From Thermoplasmata archaeon (GTDB lineage Archaea; Thermoplasmatota; Thermoplasmata; SG8-5; JAGLSY01), in contig JAGLSY010000116.1 in NCBI GenBank assembly GCA_023135545.1, positions 1-20,453 on the forward strand: a DNA stretch of 20,453 bases. Reading direction: 5' to 3'. Position numbers and translations under genes: made by a program. Under the pieces are notes generated by a model, which was given only the letters and a program-made list of their open reading frames with translations, was not told the origin of the DNA and searched no databases. Below, one piece after another: positions 13,597 through 20,453 of the stretch. Numbering within the stretch: the first letter of the stretch is position 1; every line of letters starts with the position of its first letter.

Positions 13597-14439
13597 ATGC
13601 CAGATGAAACAATAAAGAAAAATATCATACTCCTGGGGGACGGAGCGGTAGGAAAGACCAGCCTTATTAGGCGATTCGTGACAGACCAGTTCAGTGACAA
13701 ATACATCACGACCATTGGCTCCAAGGTCACCAAGAAGGAAATTTATCTTGACTCGGGTGAGGACAGGACCCACATGGTTCTGCTTGTCTGGGACATTCTT
13801 GGCCAGAAGGGCTACAGGTTCACCCAGGCACTTTCCTTCGGAGGTATCGAGGGGGCATTGCTGGTAGCCGACCTGACTAGAAAAGACACGCTTCAGAGCC
13901 TTGTGGAGTACTGGATACCCTCTCTGGTCACGGTCACGGGACCGCTTCCCATGATATTTCTCGGAAACAAGTGCGACCTGGAGGACGAGGCCCAGTTCGG
14001 CATCGCAGATCTGGAGGCACTGGCCAAGGAATACAACGGCGGCATAAACACCGGAGCCTTCACTACAAGTGCCAAGACCGGCGAGAATGTGGAAAATACC
14101 TTCGTGGACATGGCCACCATCCTTAGAGAGTCGACGATGGAGGCAAAAACGGATATGGACAAGTCCGGTTACATAATCGATCTGGACGACATCACCGATC
14201 TGGTGGGCGTAGCCGACCATATCATCGCGGATTTCTGCAACCAGTACGGGGGCATCGAGAATGCGACGCCGGTGGTCAAGCATCAGGTGGAAGTAGTAGG
14301 CCTGGACCTGGACAACCCGACAAAGAAGAATCTGGTCGCCCTGGTCAATGCACTGGCCAACGCCGAGGAATCCTTCAAGCCCAGGGAAACAATCAACATG
14401 AACAGGACGAAGAGGCTTTACCTGATAAATCGATTTTAA
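13597..14439 (+). CDS. Ras/Rab-like small GTPase with C-terminal extension
   Basis: 280 residues from ATG 13597, preceded by GGTGA with 4-nt spacing; an upstream TTG frame (13561) lacks such a site. Complete Ras-superfamily motif set: P-loop GDGAVGKT (14-21), switch I YITTIGSKV (36-44) with the Mg-binding Thr, switch II WDILGQ (65-70) with Gln70 at the catalytic Gln position, NKCD (124-127) and TSAK (157-160). The switch II wording WDxxGQ is nearer to Rab/Arf/MglA-like proteins than to translation GTPases. Residues from about 176 to 280 form an additional domain I do not recognise (helical, with GVADHIIADFCNQYGG). There is no CAAX or lipidation motif. It is convergent, 20 nt apart, with a membrane protein whose cytosolic domain is a candidate partner. 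It probably acts as a GTP-dependent switch; the process controlled is unknown. Confidence 0.93.
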   Translation: MPDETIKKNIILLGDGAVGKTSLIRRFVTDQFSDKYITTIGSKVTKKEIYLDSGEDRTHMVLLVWDILGQKGYRFTQALSFGGIEGALLVADLTRKDTLQSLVEYWIPSLVTVTGPLPMIFLGNKCDLEDEAQFGIADLEALAKEYNGGINTGAFTTSAKTGENVENTFVDMATILRESTMEAKTDMDKSGYIIDLDDITDLVGVADHIIADFCNQYGGIENATPVVKHQVEVVGLDLDNPTKKNLVALVNALANAEESFKPRETINMNRTKRLYLINRF

Positions 14440-14459
14440 GCGCCCCAAGATTTACAAAA

Positions 14460-17400
14460 TCATTCATCTTCAGCGGGAGCCGGGTCTCCTGCTTGGCCGT
14501 TCCCACCGTTGCCGTTCTTCTCGTCCGGCCTCTGCCATTCCTCGATCAAGTCCTTCAGATAATCGTCCACCTTCTCCAATCCCTTCATCCTTCCGTTCCA
14601 CTGAGCCAGTGCCGGGAACTCTTCCTCTATACCCCTCGCCAATTCGGTTATCTGGCTGTCCAGTTTCCTGTTCATCGAGCCGGAGTAGATGACGGCTATG
14701 TAGATGTTCTCGGCCCTCTCCATGAACAGCTCCCTGTCGCCGAACTCCAGCTTTCTCATCTTCTCGGCCCCGGTCTCGTCCAGGGAGTCATTCACAAACT
14801 GCTGGACCGCCGTCAGCATACCGCTTATTATGTCTCCATCCAGTTCCGACCTGAGGCCGCGGGCCGACTTCTGATGAGAGATGAGCCTGCCATCCTTGTA
14901 AATAAGGAAGGCATCGTCGATGCTGGGAGGTACTGGTTTATATTTTACCCATAATATATATGATAAAATAGATAAAACAACCAATAATAATAATCCGGAC
15001 CAGGGCCAGTATATCTTTTCCCAGATAGATATTATCCTCTCGATGTCAATTTCTATGTTATTGGAATCCATGACATCCAGCTTGCCCTCGATGGGGTCGG
15101 TGACCTCCATGCTGGCTTCCAGGTTTGTCTGACTGTGGGCTCCAGGAATGTCTGCGGCCTTGAAGGTGATGGTGAAGGAGTGGGTTCCTGGTGCAACGTC
15201 GGTGAATGTCCAGGTGTAATCGCCACCGTTCTCCACCCCAGCCACGCTGCTGCTGTCCAGAATAAGGTCCTCGGGAATGGTCATGGTTATTCTGACGGAG
15301 GGGGCCTCGCCGTAGCCAGAGTTGTTGAAGTAGACAGTTATCACGAAACTCTCGTCAGGGTGGACCAGCATCGCCTGGGACACGATTTCCAGGTCGAAAG
15401 AGGATGTCAACTCAGGGATGATGTTATGCTGGCCGGAAGTTGCACTTCTCACATGGCCGGATGCATCAGTGTAATTGACGGTGAAGGATGCGGGGACGCC
15501 CACGCCTTGGAGCGCGTTGTCCTTCAAGCTGAGATTGAGATACAAACTCCTGCTAGAATGACTGGGAATGCTGGCCAGCACCCATGAGATATTGCTGTCC
15601 TCTATGCTCCCGTCAATGGAATCCAGATACTCCAGCCTGCCGTCCAGGGAGCCATTGACCCATGCCCTCGGCGATGAACCGCTCCCCGTGTTATTCACGT
15701 CCAGCCGGTAATGGATGGTATCACCCACATCGGCCCCGGTTTCGAGAGAACTCACAGTTATTGTAAAAAGGGGAGAAATTATTGTGCTTGAAATATCTGT
15801 GAGGAAGGATTCAACACGATTGTCCAGTGGGTCCTGGTATTCGATTGCCACAATGGTTGAAAGCTGTGTCATGTCATCCAGCCCGGTTGCGACCTCGGCA
15901 TCCAACCAGAAGGAGTTGGCTCCCGGAGCAACATCTGTGAAATGATAGCTGTATATACCACTGGCGTTGTCCCATTCCTGACCATCAAATGTGCTCAGTC
16001 CATCGGCTCCATCCGAGATATATTCCAGATAGGGGTCAAGATAGATGGTAAGCCAGACACTCTCAGATATACTCTGGGCCGTGTTGTTGAAGAAGACCGA
16101 AAGCCTGGTTGTTTCTCCTCCCTCTACATGGAGTTTGTCCCATACTCCTTCAAGGGTGATTGCCGGGTTTCTGGCAACGTACTGGATGCTTAACTCGGAG
16201 ACGCTGGGTGTCACCATAGGGTTGTCGGTTTCAAGTATAGCCCTGAAACGTATTCTGGAGCCGGTGATGTTCATCTCCACGTGCCGGAGATCCCCATCCA
16301 ATGGGACAGGTATCCAGACTGTTCCGCCATCGGTGGAATAATAATAGGTTATGGTCTGTTCCATTTCATCATCTGTACTAGAGAATATACCCCAGTTGGT
16401 TATATTGACCGGCTTGAAGTCCTCGGTCTCGATGTAGCCAGATGGACAAAACTGCTCGTAATTGATAGTTACATTTCGGACTGTTGGAGTGGTGTTCGTT
16501 ATGTCGGTGGAGATGTTGAACATGTACTGGATGTAACGGCTCCAGGGCCTATCTATAGCCGCATTTGTCGGGTCGGTCATGGGGGCAGACCAGTCAGACC
16601 AAACACTGTCGGTCGGGAAGGATGTGTCTCCGGTTCTCACGCGGAAGGAAATGTCAGTGCTAGGCAGCCTATCTTCCTCCCAGGTTATATTGGTCCACAT
16701 GGCATAACCACCCGCATCGTAAACATCGGACACGTAACTGCCCTCTGGCTTGTAGGCCGTGAAGAGCAGGGAGACGTTGTCCCAGAAGTTCTCTATTCCC
16801 GCCGCCGAGGGACTGGTATGAGTTACATCGCCACTGGAATCGGTCAGGGTGAAAAGGGAGATATTGTAAAGGCCAGTCTGGTTGAATATGGAGGAATCCT
16901 CAGACCATAGGGGACGGTAATCGGTGTAGGTTTCATTGACCCAGTCGCTGGAGGCAATGGAGATGGACTCGCTGGAGTTCAGGTTGGTGATAGATATCTC
17001 GGCCAGCGAGCCAGGGGATATGATGTATGAGTTGTTGTCGAAAAGGTGAAAGGCGGAGGTGTTTACAGACAAGGGAATCGAGGTTATGTTGATGGTCTGG
17101 TTGAGCCAAACATACCTGTCAAAATAGGCCACGGGGCTGCCATCGGCATAGTAATTCCTCCAGCAGTATAAGTCATCGCCCATCCCTCCGGTCTGGTTAC
17201 GCTTTTCGTTGGTAGGGCTGGTACCTAGCGACGTGAAGTTCCAGTTGTCAGCCTCATCCCCTCCAGAGGGGTTGTCAAAATTGCCGTTTTTAAGAAGCTG
17301 CTCATCATTGGTCGTGTTGAGTATGATGAAGCCATCGGCCAATATTGACAGATTTGTGGGTGAGCCAGTGCCATAATCGGTGTCGTTGACCATTGACCAC

Positions 17401-17603
17401 ACATTCAGGGTTTTTGACAGGGTGGCAATTCCCCCGTTTATCTCGGTAGTGGATAGGGTATAATTCTCGGGTGTGGAGAGGTCCCAGTTGGCTATCCTCG
17501 TGCCGTCCAGATTGTCGCTCTCAAAGGGATCGGGGGCGGCAAGACCGGATAACAACATAGCAATTATGATAAAAATGCACATCGTCCTTATCCCTATCTT
17601 CAA
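14460..17603 (-). CDS. Single-pass surface receptor-like protein with cytoplasmic longin/roadblock-like domain
   Basis: 1047 residues from TTG 17603, which gives a good signal peptide (MKIGIRTMCIFIIIAMLLSG). TTG 17621 and ATG 17582 are alternatives; the ATG leaves no basic n-region. The residue numbers here count from 17621. Ectodomain: a lectin/jelly-roll-like region (about 40-290), two discoidin-like beta-sandwich segments (about 300-480, with WSDWSAPM and RYIQYMFNIS), then three CARDB/DUF11-like domains (about 480-600, 615-725, 745-860), two of them carrying FTDVAPG. A membrane helix (about 874-892) is followed by a compact cytosolic domain (896-1030: DDAFLIYKDGRLISH, DIISGMLTAVQQFV, KLEFGDRELFMERAENIYIA) and a Gly/Asn-rich acidic end. 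There are dozens of N-glycosylation sequons. The cytosolic domain looks like a small longin/roadblock-type module, a fold that often binds small GTPases, and the neighbouring gene is one. Function is inferred. Confidence 0.9.
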   Translation of the reverse strand: MKIGIRTMCIFIIIAMLLSGLAAPDPFESDNLDGTRIANWDLSTPENYTLSTTEINGGIATLSKTLNVWSMVNDTDYGTGSPTNLSILADGFIILNTTNDEQLLKNGNFDNPSGGDEADNWNFTSLGTSPTNEKRNQTGGMGDDLYCWRNYYADGSPVAYFDRYVWLNQTINITSIPLSVNTSAFHLFDNNSYIISPGSLAEISITNLNSSESISIASSDWVNETYTDYRPLWSEDSSIFNQTGLYNISLFTLTDSSGDVTHTSPSAAGIENFWDNVSLLFTAYKPEGSYVSDVYDAGGYAMWTNITWEEDRLPSTDISFRVRTGDTSFPTDSVWSDWSAPMTDPTNAAIDRPWSRYIQYMFNISTDITNTTPTVRNVTINYEQFCPSGYIETEDFKPVNITNWGIFSSTDDEMEQTITYYYSTDGGTVWIPVPLDGDLRHVEMNITGSRIRFRAILETDNPMVTPSVSELSIQYVARNPAITLEGVWDKLHVEGGETTRLSVFFNNTAQSISESVWLTIYLDPYLEYISDGADGLSTFDGQEWDNASGIYSYHFTDVAPGANSFWLDAEVATGLDDMTQLSTIVAIEYQDPLDNRVESFLTDISSTIISPLFTITVSSLETGADVGDTIHYRLDVNNTGSGSSPRAWVNGSLDGRLEYLDSIDGSIEDSNISWVLASIPSHSSRSLYLNLSLKDNALQGVGVPASFTVNYTDASGHVRSATSGQHNIIPELTSSFDLEIVSQAMLVHPDESFVITVYFNNSGYGEAPSVRITMTIPEDLILDSSSVAGVENGGDYTWTFTDVAPGTHSFTITFKAADIPGAHSQTNLEASMEVTDPIEGKLDVMDSNNIEIDIERIISIWEKIYWPWSGLLLLVVLSILSYILWVKYKPVPPSIDDAFLIYKDGRLISHQKSARGLRSELDGDIISGMLTAVQQFVNDSLDETGAEKMRKLEFGDRELFMERAENIYIAVIYSGSMNRKLDSQITELARGIEEEFPALAQWNGRMKGLEKVDDYLKDLIEEWQRPDEKNGNGGNGQAGDPAPAEDE

Positions 17604-17852
17604 TAAGCCAGCATCAATCAAATTTAAACCCCAGTACCGGGCAATGCCCGTTCAAGTCCCATTCATGTGAATACCTATGAACATTTAAATATTGCGTTGA
17701 CGTATAGGTTAATATATATCATGAAAAATAATTTTATTATTTAAAGATGATGCAAAGCTATATATACCCCATAATGGGAATATTTAAATACCCTGATGCA
17801 CTATCATAAAATAGGTCATCTTTTTTAGACCATTGTTTCGAAGGGTGAAACA
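17604..17852. promoter_or_regulatory. AT-rich divergent promoter region between two surface-protein genes
   Basis: Several TTTAAA-type cores occur: 17621-17629, near 17686-17693, near 17740-17746 and 17781-17788. There is also CTATATATACC at 17758-17768 and a perfect palindrome CCCAT-A-ATGGG at 17768-17778. The core at 17781-17790 predicts a transcript start near 17812 for the rightward gene; the 17621-17629 core serves the leftward gene. Multiple cores suggest overlapping promoters; the palindrome is a possible operator. Confidence 0.45.
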
Positions 17853-20453
17853 TTGAGGGCAACAATTAAAACATTGTTGACGACGGTACTCTGTGTACTG
17901 GTAGCCGTAACCATGCTGACATCGGGGGCAATCGTGAGCAACAATGAGATAAGAGAAGGTAATCCGATTCCCATAGTCCCAAATAGCCAGCCTGGGCCAG
18001 GTATCCCGCATATCGGACCCGACCCCGTGTTGCAGTGGCTTTCCTTTCCTTCTCCTGATTCTTCTTCAAATTTTAATTTCATAGAGATTGCAGACATAGA
18101 CATTGACGGCAAAAAGGATATTGTTGTCGGAGAACTGGCCGGAGGAATTCTTGTCTGGACAGGTGATGGAAATGGAGGGTGGACAGTATTCCCATCGCCA
18201 AGCGGCTCCATAATCGCCAACGATGCGGTGGCAGGAGATATCAACAACGATGGAAAGCCCGATTTGGTGGTTGCCTCGGCGACTGGCCTTGCGGCATGGA
18301 CCGGTGATGGACTGGGTGGGTGGACCATGGCAGATACCGGACTTCCGACCGGCATCTTCAACTCTGTTGTACTGGAACACATAGACCTGGATGGCAATCC
18401 GGACATCGTGGCCGGATGCAGTGCGCTGCCGGCTGAGAAAGGAGTTCAAGTAATGCTGGGCGACGGAGCCGGAAACTGGGTTCATGGAGATACCAACATA
18501 CCAACTGGCTTCACCTCCAACAGTGTGGCAACCGGGGACTTCAACGGAGATGGAATGCTCGATATTGTCGCTGCCAGGTCGGACGGGGTTTCTGCCTGGA
18601 TAGGCGATGGTACTGGCTCCTGGACCTTGAGAGAAAATGGACTTCCGGGAAGTAACATCTACTCTGATATCGAATTCACGGACTTCAATCTGGATGGAGA
18701 TTTGGATGTCGTGGCAACCAATGGAAACAACGGCGGCGTCGGGGTGTGGAACGGCAACGGATGGGGAACCTGGACAATGACATTCAATCTGCCTTTCATG
18801 GGTACATTCTACGCTGTGGAGGTAGGGGATGCCAACATAGATGGCTATCCAGACATACTGACCGGTCCGAGCGGATCCAACGAGTCTATCTGGTCTGGAG
18901 ACGGGCAAGATGACTGGTATCTGCAGACGGGCGGGCTTTCATCGGGCATCACATACACGGATATTGCTGTTGCAGATATCAACAACGACGGAAGGCTGGA
19001 CTACCTGGGAACAGACGGAGCCATTGGCATTGAGATATGGACAGGGGATGTGAAGAGGTGCGTCAACACATGGGAGGTATTCAACCCGCCGCCCAGCACC
19101 AGTGACATAATGGATGTGGAGACCTTTGATGTCAACCTTGATGGTAAGCTGGACATTTGCTTTGCAACAGATTTTGACGGCATAGAGATATGGACCGGGG
19201 ATGGGGCCGGGAACTGGAATGCCTTTAACTCGCCAGTGACCAACGGTCGTTACAGGTGTGTGGAATCTGTGGATTTCAACAGAGATGGCTTCCCGGACCT
19301 GGTTGCAACATCGGCACCAGGTATAAAAGCCTGGATAGGTGACGGAGCGGGGAGCTGGACACTCCGTAATAATGGGCTTCCAAGCGGCGGGGCCTACGCT
19401 GGTCTAACAATTGCGGATTTCAATGATGACGGCAATATGGACATTGCTGCAGGCTCCAGAAGTAACGCAGGCGTTGCAGTCTGGAACGGCAATGGATGGG
19501 GAACCTGGACCATGACCTTCAATTTACCATTTGACGGAAGCTACGAGCGCCTGGACCATGGTGATATCAATAGCGATGGAAAAGTGGACCTCCTGGCCGT
19601 GAACGGAACACTCGAGGTCTTCCTGGGCGACGGCATGGACGGATGGACAGAATCCATATCTGGCTTGCCAACAGCGATTAGCACATATATAGATGCAAAA
19701 TTCCTGGACCTGAACGGAGACCATAACCTGGACATAGTGGCCACATCCGAAACCGGAGGAGCAGAAACATGGCTGGGACTGGGTGATGGCACCTGGACCT
19801 ACAATGACCAGCCCTGGACCGAAAACGGGCTTGGATTGGCTGTCGGTGATTTCAGCATTGACGGGGTGGTTGACATCGTGGTCGGCTCCAACTATCCAGC
19901 ACAGGGCATCGCCTCGCTGAGGCAGGACGCGATCGGCTGGACAAACACTTCCAGCGGATTGCCGCTCGGGGGCCAGTACGAGACCATGGAACTGGTGGAC
20001 ATAAATGTCGACGGAAGAATGGACATAATCACCAGAAACGGCGATAACACCGGAGCCAGGATATGGACCGGGACGTATGTGACACCTCCGCTCATGCCTC
20101 CTTCGAATATCGAAGCCATCATATCGGGGGCGGCCAGCGAGGATATTCTACTCAACTGGACGCTATCGCTAACAGATGAAGATGTGTCAGAATACAAGAT
20201 ATACAGGAGCACCACCTTTGACCCCACCGGCTCGGGATACACATTGTGGGATTCCACGGGCCACGGCATGTCTGGTTATGTGGATTCCGGAGCCGGAAAG
20301 GGTGATTTCAACAATTACTTTTACATCATAGGCGCGACAAACGAGGTTGGCGAATGGACAAACGCCACTACCCAGGTGGCCAAGATTAACAGACAGGTCG
20401 ATGCGGGTTGGAATCTCATTTCCACACCTGTTGTGGTATCCGACACTTCCATA
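17853..20453 (+). CDS. Secreted FG-GAP/VCBS beta-propeller surface protein, 3'-truncated
   Basis: The frame stays open to the window end (867 codons visible). The start is TTG 17853, with GGTGA (17844-17848) 4 nt before it, and yields a signal peptide (RATIKTLLTTVLCVLVAVTMLTSG). From about 18080 to 20080 there are 14 FG-GAP/VCBS blades of 45-52 residues, each with a D-x-[N/D]-x-D-G-x-x-D calcium loop followed by I/L-V and a W-x-G-D-G motif; 14 fits two seven-bladed propellers. A fibronectin type III-like domain follows (about 20092-20370, with ILLNWTLSLTDEDVSEYKIYRS), then VDAGWNLISTPVVVSDTSI, the start of another domain met in archaeal surface proteins. Such propellers are integrin-alpha-like ligand-binding modules. 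It is divergent from the receptor-like gene and may be co-regulated with it. The C-terminal anchor is outside the window. Confidence 0.9.
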   Translation, partial: MRATIKTLLTTVLCVLVAVTMLTSGAIVSNNEIREGNPIPIVPNSQPGPGIPHIGPDPVLQWLSFPSPDSSSNFNFIEIADIDIDGKKDIVVGELAGGILVWTGDGNGGWTVFPSPSGSIIANDAVAGDINNDGKPDLVVASATGLAAWTGDGLGGWTMADTGLPTGIFNSVVLEHIDLDGNPDIVAGCSALPAEKGVQVMLGDGAGNWVHGDTNIPTGFTSNSVATGDFNGDGMLDIVAARSDGVSAWIGDGTGSWTLRENGLPGSNIYSDIEFTDFNLDGDLDVVATNGNNGGVGVWNGNGWGTWTMTFNLPFMGTFYAVEVGDANIDGYPDILTGPSGSNESIWSGDGQDDWYLQTGGLSSGITYTDIAVADINNDGRLDYLGTDGAIGIEIWTGDVKRCVNTWEVFNPPPSTSDIMDVETFDVNLDGKLDICFATDFDGIEIWTGDGAGNWNAFNSPVTNGRYRCVESVDFNRDGFPDLVATSAPGIKAWIGDGAGSWTLRNNGLPSGGAYAGLTIADFNDDGNMDIAAGSRSNAGVAVWNGNGWGTWTMTFNLPFDGSYERLDHGDINSDGKVDLLAVNGTLEVFLGDGMDGWTESISGLPTAISTYIDAKFLDLNGDHNLDIVATSETGGAETWLGLGDGTWTYNDQPWTENGLGLAVGDFSIDGVVDIVVGSNYPAQGIASLRQDAIGWTNTSSGLPLGGQYETMELVDINVDGRMDIITRNGDNTGARIWTGTYVTPPLMPPSNIEAIISGAASEDILLNWTLSLTDEDVSEYKIYRSTTFDPTGSGYTLWDSTGHGMSGYVDSGAGKGDFNNYFYIIGATNEVGEWTNATTQVAKINRQVDAGWNLISTPVVVSDTSI
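18744..19535 (+). repeat. 735-bp internal duplication within the propeller gene
   Basis: VWNGNGWGTWTMTFNLPF occurs at 18744 and again at 19479, 735 nt (245 codons) apart, with nearly identical DNA over about 55 nt. Neighbouring blades also match at the same offset (WIGDGTGSWTLRENGLP and WIGDGAGSWTLRNNGLP). This suggests a block of five blades was copied to extend the propeller. Confidence 0.75.

Noticed and set aside
13543..14448. 301-codon open frame on the minus strand
   Set aside because: It is wholly antisense to the Ras-like GTPase, which has all five family motifs. The antisense product has no recognisable domain or ribosome-binding site.
18066..18908. 280-codon open frame on the minus strand
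   Set aside because: It is antisense to the FG-GAP repeats, and its periodic Cys/His/Gly content mirrors the repeat on the other strand.

Overview
The window looks archaeal, most likely from a Thermoplasmatota (Euryarchaeota-type) genome. Genes are preceded by TATA-like boxes about 26 nt before the inferred transcript start, and by GGAGG or GGTGA ribosome-binding sites, often ahead of TTG or GTG starts. The gene set fits too: an Lrp/AsnC regulator, class I glutamine synthetase, a cis-prenyltransferase, a Ras-like GTPase, and large secreted sequon-rich surface proteins with C-terminal membrane anchors. The lineage is inferred from gene style; there is no rRNA or other marker gene here.

Layout. 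(1) 1-2748: 3' end of a giant surface protein (beta-helix, Ig/PKD domains, Ca-binding thrombospondin-3-like repeats, membrane anchor, acidic tail). (2) 2752-4697: an Lrp-type regulator divergent from glnA. (3) 4748-6732: a cysteine synthase and a small unknown protein on the minus strand, then a gamma-carbonic-anhydrase-like protein divergent from the small protein. (4) 6762-8102: a second thrombospondin-3-repeat surface protein, resembling the C-terminal half of the first. (5) 8183-11500: an apparent operon of class V aminotransferase, SerA and a DUF1015 protein, with a near-perfect 60-nt-period duplication at the first junction. (6) 11554-12336: cis-prenyltransferase. (7) 12585-13268 (minus): unknown protein with a Lys/Ala/Pro-rich tail, with a possible structured element downstream. 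(8) 13597-14439: Ras-like GTPase with an extra C-terminal domain, convergent with (9) 14460-17603 (minus): a 1047-residue single-pass surface protein with a compact cytoplasmic domain. (10) 17853-20453: 5' part of a 14-blade FG-GAP/VCBS protein, cut by the window end.

How they fit together. GlnA, SerA, the aminotransferase and the cysteine synthase form a nitrogen/serine/cysteine set. 3-phosphoglycerate is oxidised and transaminated to O-phosphoserine, which may feed the CysM-like synthase directly; DUF1015 probably acts on the same pool. The cis-prenyltransferase would supply the dolichol-type carrier for N-glycosylating the Asn-x-Ser/Thr-rich surface proteins.

The best candidate for an undescribed system is the pair at 13597-17603. 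A cytosolic Ras-like GTPase lies next to a membrane protein with a large adhesin-like ectodomain and a cytoplasmic domain that reads like a longin/roadblock-type GTPase-binding fold. This could be an archaeal outside-to-inside switch. Fold and partnership are both inference.
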